Positions 34,690 to 42,641 of a DNA stretch of 64,000 nt are shown one piece after another. The translations under genes were made by a program, and so were the position numbers. Source of the stretch: Faucicola sp041855445 (lineage in GTDB: Bacteria; Pseudomonadota; Gammaproteobacteria; Pseudomonadales; Moraxellaceae); assembly GCA_041855445.1 (NCBI GenBank), contig JBHAEG010000048.1, positions 1 through 64,000 of the forward strand, read 5' to 3'. Below the pieces are notes generated by a model that was not told the DNA's origin, searched no databases, and worked only from the letters and a program-made list of their open reading frames with translations. Every line of letters starts with the position of its first letter. Within the stretch, counting starts at the first letter, position 1.

Positions 34690-34730
34690 TTTTCTTATCA
34701 ACTTGCTAAAAATGTTCATAGATAAGAAAA
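34690..34730 (-). repeat. 10-bp inverted repeat in the rplT-pheS leader
   Basis: TTTTCTTATC and GATAAGAAAA are perfect inverted copies separated by 21 bases. There is no T tract behind it on the minus strand, so it is not itself a terminator. It could be an anti-terminator arm, processing site or protein site. Confidence 0.55.
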
Positions 34731-34751
34731 TTCGTGTGTTCTGTCAAAAAC

Positions 34752-35111
34752 TTAAGCAGATAAGGCTTGCTTTGCTTTTTCTGTTAATGCAGTGAATGCT
34801 ACCGCATCATGTAAAGCAATGTCTGCTAACACACGGCGGTCGATATTGATGTTTGCTTTTTTCAAGCCATTGATGAAACGGCTGTAGCTTAAGCCATTTT
34901 GACGAGCACCTGCATTGATACGAGCAATCCATAAACGGCGGAAAGAACGTTTTTTGTTACGGCGGTCACGATAAGCATATTGACCAGCTTTAGTAACGGC
35001 TTGAACTGCTACACGGAACACACGAGAGCGGGCTCCATAGTAACCTTTTGCAAGGGCTAATACTTTTTTATGACGGCGATTTGCTTGAACACCACGTTTT
35101 ACACGAGCCAT
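34752..35111 (-). CDS. rplT: 50S ribosomal protein L20
   Basis: 119 aa, highly basic. The opening is ARVKRGVQANRRHKKVLALA, with KGYYGARSRVFRVA, the RDRRNKKRSFRRLWIARINA signature and a C-terminal globular domain. It is essential for early 50S assembly and in E. coli represses its own operon by binding leader RNA. It follows rpmI by 60 bases. Confidence 0.99.
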   Translation of the reverse strand: MARVKRGVQANRRHKKVLALAKGYYGARSRVFRVAVQAVTKAGQYAYRDRRNKKRSFRRLWIARINAGARQNGLSYSRFINGLKKANINIDRRVLADIALHDAVAFTALTEKAKQALSA

Positions 35112-35171
35112 ATTTACTCCTAAATTATTTTATTCTTTAAAAATCCGATGGTTACTATTTATCTTATAAGC

Positions 35172-35363
35172 TTATAAGTAAGGACACATACGCACAACAC
35201 GTGCTTCATCTGATACATGAACTAATTTCATGCCACGTAACTGACGGATACGCTTAGGAGATTTTTTGGTTAAAATGTGGCGTTTGAATGCTTGTTTACG
35301 TTTAAAACCATTTGCAGTTTTTTTAAAACGTTTGGCTGCACCACGGCGAGTTTTTAATTTCAT
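35172..35363 (-). CDS. rpmI: 50S ribosomal protein L35
   Basis: 63 aa, the usual length. It has the MKLKTRRGAAKRFKKT opening and the KRHILTKKSPKRIRQLRG signature. It has an AAGAGG ribosome site. It is the first gene of the rpmI-rplT unit. The expected upstream partner infC is not next to it. Confidence 0.98.
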   Translation of the reverse strand: MKLKTRRGAAKRFKKTANGFKRKQAFKRHILTKKSPKRIRQLRGMKLVHVSDEARVVRMCPYL

Positions 35364-35683
35364 GAAAAACCTCTTGTTTTCAAAATCTGAAAAATTACCT
35401 GTTTGCCAGTAAACGACCTAAATCTTTATCATTACTGCCTTGAGGTGGGAAGGCGGTATTCTAGCAAATTTTTTATTCAATTGCGATATTTTTTCAAATT
35501 TTTTTCCACAAGATGATGCTTTTACAGTAAAATATTCGGTTATCAATACTTTTGATAACAGGTAAGATACTAAAATGACCAGTTGTTTTTAGAAGATATT
35601 GATGTGTTGTTTATTAATTTTGCTCAATTATCATTGGCAATTTTACGATTATTTTCGATACTTGATACAAGGAGTGTCTCTCT
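35364..35683. other. Divergent leader region of rpmI and a thioesterase gene
   Basis: 320 bases without a credible gene. It carries the rpmI leader, including GCCTT/AAGGC (35438-35455) as a small hairpin that could take part in L20 autoregulation. A perfect 8-bp inverted repeat GTTATCAA/TTGATAAC with a 5-base centre lies at 35539-35559 and might be an operator between the two promoters. Confidence 0.5.
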
Positions 35684-36121
35684 ATGTCTAGATTAAGCAC
35701 TGAAACTGAAAATTCAATTTTTATTTTTGAGACAGTATTGCGAGTGCGTCATAGTGAAGTAGATATCGGACAAAATTTAACCATAGAAGCCATCACTTGT
35801 CTATTGTCTGAAGCTCGTTCACGTTTTTTATATGCAAAAGCAATTAAAGAAGCGATAGGCGAGTTTCAAGGGTTGGTAACGACTAATATTGTGATTAATA
35901 TTCTAAGTTATGCTCGTATTCGAGAAGAATTATTGTTTGAAGTGGGTGTAGAAAATCTACATAATCACGGTGGCGATTTTATTTTTAAAGTTACCCGTAT
36001 GTCTGATGGCTCACCAATTGCCAATGCGTTAATGAAATTTGCAACTTATGATTATCGTCAAAATAAAATTATTCCAATGAATACTGCATTGCGTGAGGCA
36101 TTTCGTCAAAAAATTTCTTAA
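35684..36121 (+). CDS. Acyl-CoA thioesterase-like hotdog protein
   Basis: 145 aa. It fits the 4-hydroxybenzoyl-CoA-thioesterase-like hotdog group: VLRVRHSEVDIGQNLTIEAI (strand plus start of the central helix), LLSEARSRFLYAKAI, VVTTNIVINILSYARIREEL-type strands and a final KFATYDYRQNKI. The catalytic Asp usually found in RYxDxD is here H-S-E-V-D. A good AAGGAG ribosome site precedes ATG 35684. The substrate is unknown. Confidence 0.78.
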   Translation: MSRLSTETENSIFIFETVLRVRHSEVDIGQNLTIEAITCLLSEARSRFLYAKAIKEAIGEFQGLVTTNIVINILSYARIREELLFEVGVENLHNHGGDFIFKVTRMSDGSPIANALMKFATYDYRQNKIIPMNTALREAFRQKIS

Positions 36122-36171
36122 TATCTGCAAATAAGATGTAAGAGTAATGACATGATAAAGGATAATGGCTG

Positions 36172-36969
36172 ATGAGTTGGTTAGACAAAATAAAATTTGA
36201 CGAAAATGGATTAATTCCTGCGATTGCTCAAGATTATACGACAGGTCGTATTTTAATGATGGCTTGGCAAAATCGGGAAGCATTAGAATTAACTGTTCAA
36301 CAACAACAGGCGGTCTATTGGTCACGTTCTCGACAAAAGTTATGGCATAAAGGCGAAACATCAGGGCATTTTCAACAAGTGCATGAAATTCGTTTAGACT
36401 GTGATGCGGACGTGATTATTTTATCAGTAACTCAGCAAGGCGGTATCGCTTGCCATACAGGGCGTGAGTCATGTTTTTATCGATTATTAACAAAAGACAA
36501 TGGCGAACTGCATTGGACGACAACAGATGATGTATTAAAAGACCCAACAGAAATTTATCAAAACTCTGAACAATCAACCACAAATTTAGCCAATACCATC
36601 AAACCATCAGCAACAAGTGATATTTTATTAGCATTAGATAATGTATTACAAAGTCGAAAAAATGCCGACCCAAATAGTTCCTATGTAGCTAATTTATATC
36701 ATAAAGGTATCAATAAAATTTTAGAAAAAATCGGTGAAGAAGCGACAGAAGCAATTATCTCTGCAAAAGATATTGATAAATCAAACTTAATAAACCCTGC
36801 CGAAGATAAAGCCTCACAAGATTTGGTTTATGAAATAGCTGATATTTGGTTTCATACAATGGTAACGTTAGCATGGTTTGATATTCCTGTTAACTTTGTA
36901 TTAAACGAGTTGGCTCGGCGTTTTGGTTTATCAGGCATTGCTGAAAAAGCCTCACGAATGCAATCGTAA
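36172..36969 (+). CDS. hisI: Bifunctional HisIE (PRA-CH and PRA-PH domains fused)
   Basis: 265 aa. Residues about 1-125 are phosphoribosyl-AMP cyclohydrolase, with AWQNREAL, YWSRSRQKLWHKGETSGH, DCDADVIILSV and ACHTGRESCFYR (zinc- and magnesium-binding Cys, His and Asp residues). A Ser/Thr/Asn linker follows at about 130-150. Residues about 150-260 are phosphoribosyl-ATP pyrophosphatase, with LYHKGINKILEKIGEEATEA and LVYEIADIWFHTMV. Together they catalyse histidine steps 2 and 3. It lies immediately before tatABC, with no other his genes nearby. Confidence 0.95.
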   Translation: MSWLDKIKFDENGLIPAIAQDYTTGRILMMAWQNREALELTVQQQQAVYWSRSRQKLWHKGETSGHFQQVHEIRLDCDADVIILSVTQQGGIACHTGRESCFYRLLTKDNGELHWTTTDDVLKDPTEIYQNSEQSTTNLANTIKPSATSDILLALDNVLQSRKNADPNSSYVANLYHKGINKILEKIGEEATEAIISAKDIDKSNLINPAEDKASQDLVYEIADIWFHTMVTLAWFDIPVNFVLNELARRFGLSGIAEKASRMQS

Positions 36970-37051
36970 ATGTTTTTATTTGTGATAATATGTTATATTA
37001 ACCATCATTCTTTTTAGCAATTTATATTGTAGAAAAACAAAAGGGGTTATT

Positions 37052-37282
37052 ATGGGTAGTTTTTCAATCACACATTGGTTAATCTTTTTAGTGGTCGTGG
37101 TGGTATTATTTGGCACATCAAAACTAAAAAATGCAGGAAAAGATTTAGGCAGTGCGGTTAAAGGCTTTAAAGATGCAGTGCGTGATGAAAATGACCAACA
37201 TGCCAAAAAAAATTTGACTATCGAACAAGACAACAACAATCATTCTAGTCAAGCAACACCAAAAGATAAACAAAATGTTTAA
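37052..37282 (+). CDS. tatA: Sec-independent translocase subunit TatA
   Basis: 76 aa. A short N-terminal membrane helix (THWLIFLVVVVVLFG) is followed by the TSKLKNAGKDLGSAVKGFKDAV amphipathic helix and a charged tail. It forms the variable-size pore for folded twin-arginine proteins. The order tatA-tatB-tatC with gaps of 17 and 13 bases indicates one operon. Confidence 0.97.
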   Translation: MGSFSITHWLIFLVVVVVLFGTSKLKNAGKDLGSAVKGFKDAVRDENDQHAKKNLTIEQDNNNHSSQATPKDKQNV

Positions 37283-37299
37283 TAAACCTTAATCAATCT

Positions 37300-37827
37300 A
37301 TGTTTGATATTGGTTTTTCCGAACTGTTGATTTTTGGGGCAATTGCTTTAATTGTGCTTGGCCCTGAAAAATTACCACAAACTGCTCGTACGGTCGGGCG
37401 TTGGTATGCCAAATTTCGCCGAACCTTGAGTCATATTCAATCAGAAATCGAAACGGAACTTGACCTTGCCGAAACTCGCCGAAAAATGCAAGAAGAATTG
37501 CAAAAAATTAAACAGGCTGAGCTAGAAATGAAACAGGAAATGGAGCAGTTAAAAACTAGCCTTCATAACCTTAAACATCAACAACATTCCCAGACCTCAC
37601 AAACTACGGAAAATGAACCTCATGATGCTCTTAATCCACAATCAGATAATCAGCATTTGGTAAGCTTAACCAAACAGTCCACAACAAAAGTTAAATCTAT
37701 CACTGAACCAATGTATTATCGTTGGTTTTTATTAAGTGATTATGATAAAAAACGCCGTTTGCCTAAAGCTCCTTTTTTACCTAATTATCAGGCAGATAAA
37801 CTATTATCACAACATTCGTTGGATTAA
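37300..37827 (+). CDS. tatB: Sec-independent translocase subunit TatB
   Basis: 175 aa. The N-terminus MFDIGFSELLIFGAIALIVL, with the Glu of SELL, and GPEKLPQTARTVGRWYAKFR are typical. A long charged coiled coil (about 40-100) and a Gln/Asn/Ser-rich tail follow. The last 30 residues (MYYRWFLLSDYDKKRRLPKA) form an additional conserved-looking motif not present in E. coli TatB as I remember it. TatB with TatC recognises twin-arginine signals. Confidence 0.96.
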   Translation: MFDIGFSELLIFGAIALIVLGPEKLPQTARTVGRWYAKFRRTLSHIQSEIETELDLAETRRKMQEELQKIKQAELEMKQEMEQLKTSLHNLKHQQHSQTSQTTENEPHDALNPQSDNQHLVSLTKQSTTKVKSITEPMYYRWFLLSDYDKKRRLPKAPFLPNYQADKLLSQHSLD

Positions 37828-37840
37828 TATTTGAGGTGAT

Positions 37841-38644
37841 ATGTTAAGTAAATTTAAAAAATCTAAGCCAGCCAATCAGCAGGAAGATTTGGCGGATATG
37901 CCATTTACAGAACATTTAATTGAGTTACGCAGTCGTTTAATTCGTATATTATTATCGGTGTTAGTGTTTTTTTTGGCATTGGTAGGTTTTTCTCGACAAT
38001 TATATGATATTTTTTCCATGCCATTGGTTGCACAGCTACCTGCAAATTCGACCATGATTGCAACGGATATTACATCATCGTTTCTTGCACCAATTCGTTT
38101 GACATTATTTTTAGCGATAATTTTAGCAGTGCCATATATTTTACACCAAATCTGGGCATTTGTTGCTCCTGCCTTATATAAACATGAAAAACGGGTTGCG
38201 TTGCCAATTTTATTGTCATCAATTGTGTTATTTTATGTTGGTATGGCGTTTGCGTATTATGTAGTGTTGGGTAATGTATTGAAAGTTTTCATTATGTTTG
38301 CTCCTGATAATGTATTGCCAATGACAGATATTGATAGTTATTTAAATTTTATTTTAAAGCTATTTTTAATTTTTGGTGTGACTTTTGAAATTCCTGTGGC
38401 GATTTTATTGCTGGTGTTGGCGGGTGTGGTGTCAGTAAAATCATTGGAAGATAAACGCCGTTATGTGATAGTAGCGTGTTTTGGTATATCGGTATTCGTA
38501 ACGCCTCCTGATGGTTTGTCAATGATTTTATTAGCAATTCCAATGTGTTTATTATTTGAATTTGGATTGTTTTTAGCAAAAATTTTGGTCAAAAAAGAGA
38601 AACAAGAGCAATTGATTTCTCAAGAAGATAAAAGCCGTATTTGA
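37841..38644 (+). CDS. tatC: Sec-independent translocase subunit TatC
   Basis: 267 aa polytopic protein with six hydrophobic helices. It has MPFTEHLIELRSRLIR at the N-terminus, AVPYILHQIWAFVAPALYKHEK, and FGVTFEIPVAILLLVLAGVV. It is the twin-arginine signal receptor of the Tat pathway. Confidence 0.98.
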   Translation: MLSKFKKSKPANQQEDLADMPFTEHLIELRSRLIRILLSVLVFFLALVGFSRQLYDIFSMPLVAQLPANSTMIATDITSSFLAPIRLTLFLAIILAVPYILHQIWAFVAPALYKHEKRVALPILLSSIVLFYVGMAFAYYVVLGNVLKVFIMFAPDNVLPMTDIDSYLNFILKLFLIFGVTFEIPVAILLLVLAGVVSVKSLEDKRRYVIVACFGISVFVTPPDGLSMILLAIPMCLLFEFGLFLAKILVKKEKQEQLISQEDKSRI

Positions 38645-38683
38645 TTTATTAATGAAATTTTTTGATTTAGTATTTAAACATTT

Positions 38684-40165
38684 ATGAATATATTCTCACC
38701 CACCCAAGAGCAACAACAAGCATTATCAATGGCGTTGTCTCGACAATCATTTAAAATTGTTGCTTATGCAGGAGCAGGCAAAACCTCAACATTAAATTTA
38801 ATTGGTAACCAGTTATCAGGTCGAGGATTATATTTAGCATTTAATAAAGCAATTGCTAATGAGGCTCAACAAAAATTTTCGCAACGAATTGAATGCCGTA
38901 CTTTTCATTCATTAGCATTTCGTCATGTAAAGCGAGAAATTACAAATAAACTAAAATTGCCCCGATTTTCTCCCAGTCATTTAGGGCGAGATTTAGGATT
39001 AACGCCGTTAAAAATTAAACGAGATGAATGGGAATATAGTAATTATGTGGTATTAACGCCAGAGCGACAGGCTCGTTTTATCATTGATGCAGTGAGTACA
39101 TTTTGTAGTACTAGTGCTAGTTATCCAGCTCCTCGGCATTTATTATTTCCAAGCTGGATTTCTTCAAGTGATGCCGAACAGTTGCGAGAAACTTTATATC
39201 CTTTTGTTGAAAAGCGTTGGTTACAGTCTATTGACCCATATCACCCCGCAGGTATTGGGCATGATATTTATTTAAAATTGTGGGCGTTGTCAAATCCAGT
39301 CATTCCTGCTGATTTTATCTTGTTTGATGAGGCACAAGATGCCGACCCGCTCATGATGGGCATTTTAATTAATCAGCCAACCCAAGTAATTTATGTTGGC
39401 GATGCTCATCAACAAATTTATGAATGGCGTGGTGCAGTCAATGCCATGAAACGTTTACCATTACCAGAAACATTATTAACGCAATCGTTTCGTTTTGGCG
39501 AAAAAATCGCCGATATTGCCAATTTATTTTTGCGAGCATTACAAGAAACAGTACCATTGCGAGGTAATCCTGAATGTTATTCAACATTAGGTAAAAGTTT
39601 GGTTCATGGTAAAAAAGATGCGATTTTATGTCGTACCAATGCTAATGCGATGTTGAATGTACTAAAAGGACAAAAAGTTGGTCATAAAGTTGCATTGCAG
39701 GCGGATACAGAAAGATTACTAAAATTTTGTGAAGCATCAGAACAGTTAAAACTGAATAAACCTGCGTATGCCGTGCCAGAATTGGCATATTTTAATAATT
39801 GGCAAGAGGTGCAAGAATATGCTGAAAGTAATGAAGGTAGCGATTTTAAAACGTTGGTGACATTAATTGATGAATATGGTACAAGCACAATTAAACAAGC
39901 CATACAGAATTTAGTTGAGCCAGATAAAGCAGATTATATTGTTTCAACGGCTCATAAAGCCAAAGGTTTAGAGTGGTCACGGGTACAAATTGATAATGAT
40001 TTTCAATATACAATTACGATTGCTAATAAAACAGTGAAAATTAGTCCTGAAGAATTGCGATTACTATATGTTGCTTGTACACGTGGAAAAATTAATTTAG
40101 ATATTTATCATTTGATGAATATTATTCAGGCATTAGAACAACAATATCAAGTATATTATGAATAA
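38684..40165 (+). CDS. UvrD/Rep-like superfamily 1 DNA helicase
   Basis: 493 aa. All SF1 motifs are visible: Q-motif/motif I AYAGAGKTSTL (about 29-39), Ia TFHSLAF, II LFDEAQDADP, III GDAHQQIYEWRGA, IV QSFRFGEKI, V STAHKAKGLEW and VI LLYVACTRGK. It is shorter than UvrD (about 720 aa), lacking large 1B/2B insertions, and recalls the F-box-helicase-like (FBH1) group of compact UvrD-type enzymes. It probably unwinds or translocates on DNA in repair or recombination. It stands just after tatC and is transcribed in the same direction. Confidence 0.9.
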   Translation: MNIFSPTQEQQQALSMALSRQSFKIVAYAGAGKTSTLNLIGNQLSGRGLYLAFNKAIANEAQQKFSQRIECRTFHSLAFRHVKREITNKLKLPRFSPSHLGRDLGLTPLKIKRDEWEYSNYVVLTPERQARFIIDAVSTFCSTSASYPAPRHLLFPSWISSSDAEQLRETLYPFVEKRWLQSIDPYHPAGIGHDIYLKLWALSNPVIPADFILFDEAQDADPLMMGILINQPTQVIYVGDAHQQIYEWRGAVNAMKRLPLPETLLTQSFRFGEKIADIANLFLRALQETVPLRGNPECYSTLGKSLVHGKKDAILCRTNANAMLNVLKGQKVGHKVALQADTERLLKFCEASEQLKLNKPAYAVPELAYFNNWQEVQEYAESNEGSDFKTLVTLIDEYGTSTIKQAIQNLVEPDKADYIVSTAHKAKGLEWSRVQIDNDFQYTITIANKTVKISPEELRLLYVACTRGKINLDIYHLMNIIQALEQQYQVYYE

Positions 40166-40180
40166 AAACAACACATAACA

Positions 40181-40212
40181 AAAACCGTATCGCAGTTTGA
40201 CGTTACGGTTTT
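40181..40212. terminator. Terminator between convergent helicase and repeat-protein genes
   Basis: AAAACCGTA and TACGGTTTT form a 9-bp stem with a 14-base loop. T runs on either strand allow bidirectional use. Confidence 0.75.
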
Positions 40213-40232
40213 GATAATATGACAAATATGAA

Positions 40233-40724
40233 TTAGTTTGCAGGCTTAGCTTCTTCAGTAGGTTTAGCATTATCAGCGGTTGCAGTATTGGCAGTTGCTT
40301 CGGTAGGTTTAGCGTTATCAGCGGTCGCAGTGCTGGCAGTTGCTTCAGCAGGTTTAGCGTTATCAGCGGTTGCAGTGCTGGCAGTTGCTTCGGCAGGTTT
40401 AGCGTTATCAGCGGTCGCAGTGCTAGCAGTTGCTTCAGCAGGTTTAGCGTTATCAGCGGTTGCAGTATTGGCAGTTGCTTCGGCAGGTTGCTCAGTTGTT
40501 GCAGTTTCGGTTTTGGCTGTGTCAGTCGTTGCAGGTGCAGAGGCTTCAGGGGCAGTTGTTGCTTCTACAGTCTTATTAAGTGCTTGAACATCAACATGGT
40601 CACCTGCGGGACGTAAAAATGCTGATATGCCAATTAGCAAAACGATTGACAAGAAAGTTACAATGCCAATTAATGCAAAGAGAATTTCTTTTTTAGGGTT
40701 GTTATCCACTACATCATGTGCCAT
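40233..40724 (-). CDS. Membrane-anchored Ala/Thr-rich tandem-repeat protein
   Basis: 163 aa from ATG 40724, which has an AGAGGTG ribosome site; the in-frame GTG at 40733 overlaps that site. Residues about 14-38 are one membrane helix (ILFALIGIVTFLSIVLLIGI). A 50-residue Ala/Thr/Pro stretch follows, then five 15-residue repeats of the type AEATASTATADNAKP and a short TEEAKPAN end. The topology suggests an inner-membrane anchor with a flexible periplasmic tail. I do not recognise the family. The tail composition resembles spacer regions of cell-envelope proteins. Confidence 0.82.
   Translation of the reverse strand: MAHDVVDNNPKKEILFALIGIVTFLSIVLLIGISAFLRPAGDHVDVQALNKTVEATTAPEASAPATTDTAKTETATTEQPAEATANTATADNAKPAEATASTATADNAKPAEATASTATADNAKPAEATASTATADNAKPTEATANTATADNAKPTEEAKPAN
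40261..40485 (-). repeat. 45-bp tandem repeat array, five units
   Basis: Units start at 40261, 40306, 40351, 40396 and 40441. Each is 45 bases and differs by a few substitutions. The length is a multiple of three, so gain or loss of units keeps the frame of the coding gene. Confidence 0.95.
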
Positions 40725-40831
40725 TATAAACACCTCTACAAGTTTGATAAATCATTTACCGTCTATTATAACGAAAGTCTGTTACTATTATATACTAAAA
40801 TTTTACATTCTATTGAAAAACCTTGCTGTTT

Positions 40832-42409
40832 TTAGATGTTTTTGCTAATTTTTCTGCCAAACCAGCTAAATAATAATAACAGTCCACACCATGCCAACAC
40901 AGGATAACTGCCCCATTGCATAAATGGTGTTGTACCTGTACGGGCTTCGACTTCGCCTCTTAAGACTGTTCGTTGAAATTGTGGAGCTTTTTTTACGATT
41001 TTACCTTTATCGTTAATAATCGCCGTCACTCCTGTGTTAGTTGCTCGTAAAAACCAACGTCCCGTTTCAATAGAACGCATTTGTACCATTTGTAAATGTT
41101 GCAAAGGCCCTGCCGATGTGCCAAACCACGCATCATTTGAAACAGTCAATAAAAAGTCAGTATTTTTAGCATTGTTACGAGTGGTATCAGGATAAGCCAC
41201 TTCATAACAAATTGCCACCCCCATGGCTCGCTGTTTGACATTTAGTGGAGACTGATTGTTTGAACCTGCCCGAAAACTTAACTGCCCGCCCATCAAATCA
41301 GGCAATGCCCAATTTAAAGCTCCCTCAAAAGGAATATATTCACCCACAGGAACAAGATTTTGTTTTTTGTACAGTCCAGATGATGCCGTTCCCAAAGCCA
41401 TCACACTGTTATAAAATGGTTCATAACTATCAACTTTTGGGTCATATGCTTCCACATCTTGGTAAGGAATGCCAGTTACCCACGCACTATTATATTCTTT
41501 AGCAATTTTTACGACTTCAACAATAAATGCCCAAGCCTCTGTTTGAAACATTGGAATAGAAGCTTCAGGCCAAATGACCATATCTTGCCCCCATTCCGTT
41601 GCAGAAAGTTTAGCATAAATGGCAAGGGTTTCCATCTGATAATCAGCCAGCCATTTTAAATCTTGAGGAATATTGCCTTGAATTAATGAAACACTCAAAT
41701 TTTGGCTGTTTTCTTTAGGTTTTGTCCATTGAGGTGAAACCAACCAAAGTCCACACATTATTACTAAAAAGCTTATCGCAGGTAATAAATATCGATAACG
41801 TTTGCGAATGAGTTCTATTAAGGTTGCAGAAATAAACACTGCGACAAAACTAATGGCAAATACCCCAAACACAGGAGCGATACTGGTTGCCCAGTCTTCT
41901 TCGGTAAACGCATAACCAACAAATAACCATGGAAATCCTGTAAAAAGCCATGTTTTTAACCATTCTTGTAATACCCATAATGAAGCAAAACTGGCAGGCT
42001 GTTTACCAAAAAAACGATTGAAGATAACAGCCATCACCCCATGAAACAGCCCCATCACAATCCCAACAAAACCAATCATCAATAATGCTAAAAATGCAGG
42101 CGTATTACCATAAGTATGAATTGACGTATATAGCCAAAATGCCCCAACACACCATAGCCCCATGCCATACATTTCCCCAATCCAAAATGCTTGCCAATTT
42201 GACATTGGGTGAATGAGTAGAGCATATAAAATAGCAGGAGATAATAACGCAATTCCCCAAATATAATAAGGGGCTAACGCAAATAAAAATATCGCCCCTG
42301 CAAGCCATGCAAGAATAGCTCGAGGTAATAACGAAATTTGTTCATTTTCAATGGCTTCATGATGTTTTAAATCAAGCTGTTGTTTGAGGGAATGGGTAGT
42401 TAAACGCAT
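40832..42409 (-). CDS. lnt: Apolipoprotein N-acyltransferase
   Basis: 525 aa. Several N-terminal membrane helices (about 30-200) precede a periplasmic nitrilase domain with the catalytic triad in context: Glu in VIWPEASIPMF, Lys in KKQNLVPVGEYIPFEG and Cys in AICYEVAYPD. A last membrane helix is at the C-terminus. It adds the third acyl chain to lipoproteins before Lol sorting. It is separated from the retron operon by a terminator. Confidence 0.97.
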   Translation of the reverse strand: MRLTTHSLKQQLDLKHHEAIENEQISLLPRAILAWLAGAIFLFALAPYYIWGIALLSPAILYALLIHPMSNWQAFWIGEMYGMGLWCVGAFWLYTSIHTYGNTPAFLALLMIGFVGIVMGLFHGVMAVIFNRFFGKQPASFASLWVLQEWLKTWLFTGFPWLFVGYAFTEEDWATSIAPVFGVFAISFVAVFISATLIELIRKRYRYLLPAISFLVIMCGLWLVSPQWTKPKENSQNLSVSLIQGNIPQDLKWLADYQMETLAIYAKLSATEWGQDMVIWPEASIPMFQTEAWAFIVEVVKIAKEYNSAWVTGIPYQDVEAYDPKVDSYEPFYNSVMALGTASSGLYKKQNLVPVGEYIPFEGALNWALPDLMGGQLSFRAGSNNQSPLNVKQRAMGVAICYEVAYPDTTRNNAKNTDFLLTVSNDAWFGTSAGPLQHLQMVQMRSIETGRWFLRATNTGVTAIINDKGKIVKKAPQFQRTVLRGEVEARTGTTPFMQWGSYPVLAWCGLLLLFSWFGRKISKNI

Positions 42410-42570
42410 ATAATTATCTCAAAAGCAATATTAATTAATAAGTTTTCCTAGCAAAATCATGCGTTTGATTGAAAATATAACAAGACAGGATACATCATGA
42501 TAAAATATAACGACACGGATTTTATCAGATAGAAAATTGAAGTTCAATTATTATTCATGAAGAAAAGCAA

Positions 42571-42602
42571 AATTAGGACAATGCTCAAACATGGCATTGT
42601 CC
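42571..42602 (-). terminator. Terminator of the retron operon
   Basis: On the minus strand GGACAATGC and GCATTGTCC form a 9-bp stem with a 9-base loop, followed by TAATTTTGCTTTT. It lies about 40 bases after the RT stop codon and before lnt. Confidence 0.75.
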
Positions 42603-42641
42603 ATCAGGTTAAAATGATTTAGCGTAAGGGATAAAAATCGT

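Noticed and set aside
34684..34719. 11-codon PheM-like leader peptide before pheS
   Set aside because: Only one Phe codon and no Shine-Dalgarno sequence; the start falls inside an inverted repeat.
40261..40485. Possible CRISPR array
   Set aside because: The units are contiguous 45-mers without spacers and are part of a coding frame.
40288..40587. Hydrophobic repetitive plus-strand frame
   Set aside because: Antisense of the 45-bp repeat array; the minus strand has the ribosome site and membrane anchor.
42410..42641. Gap behind the RT gene as the location of the retron ncRNA
   Set aside because: It holds one short terminator hairpin but no a1/a2 pair, msr hairpins or long msd stem.
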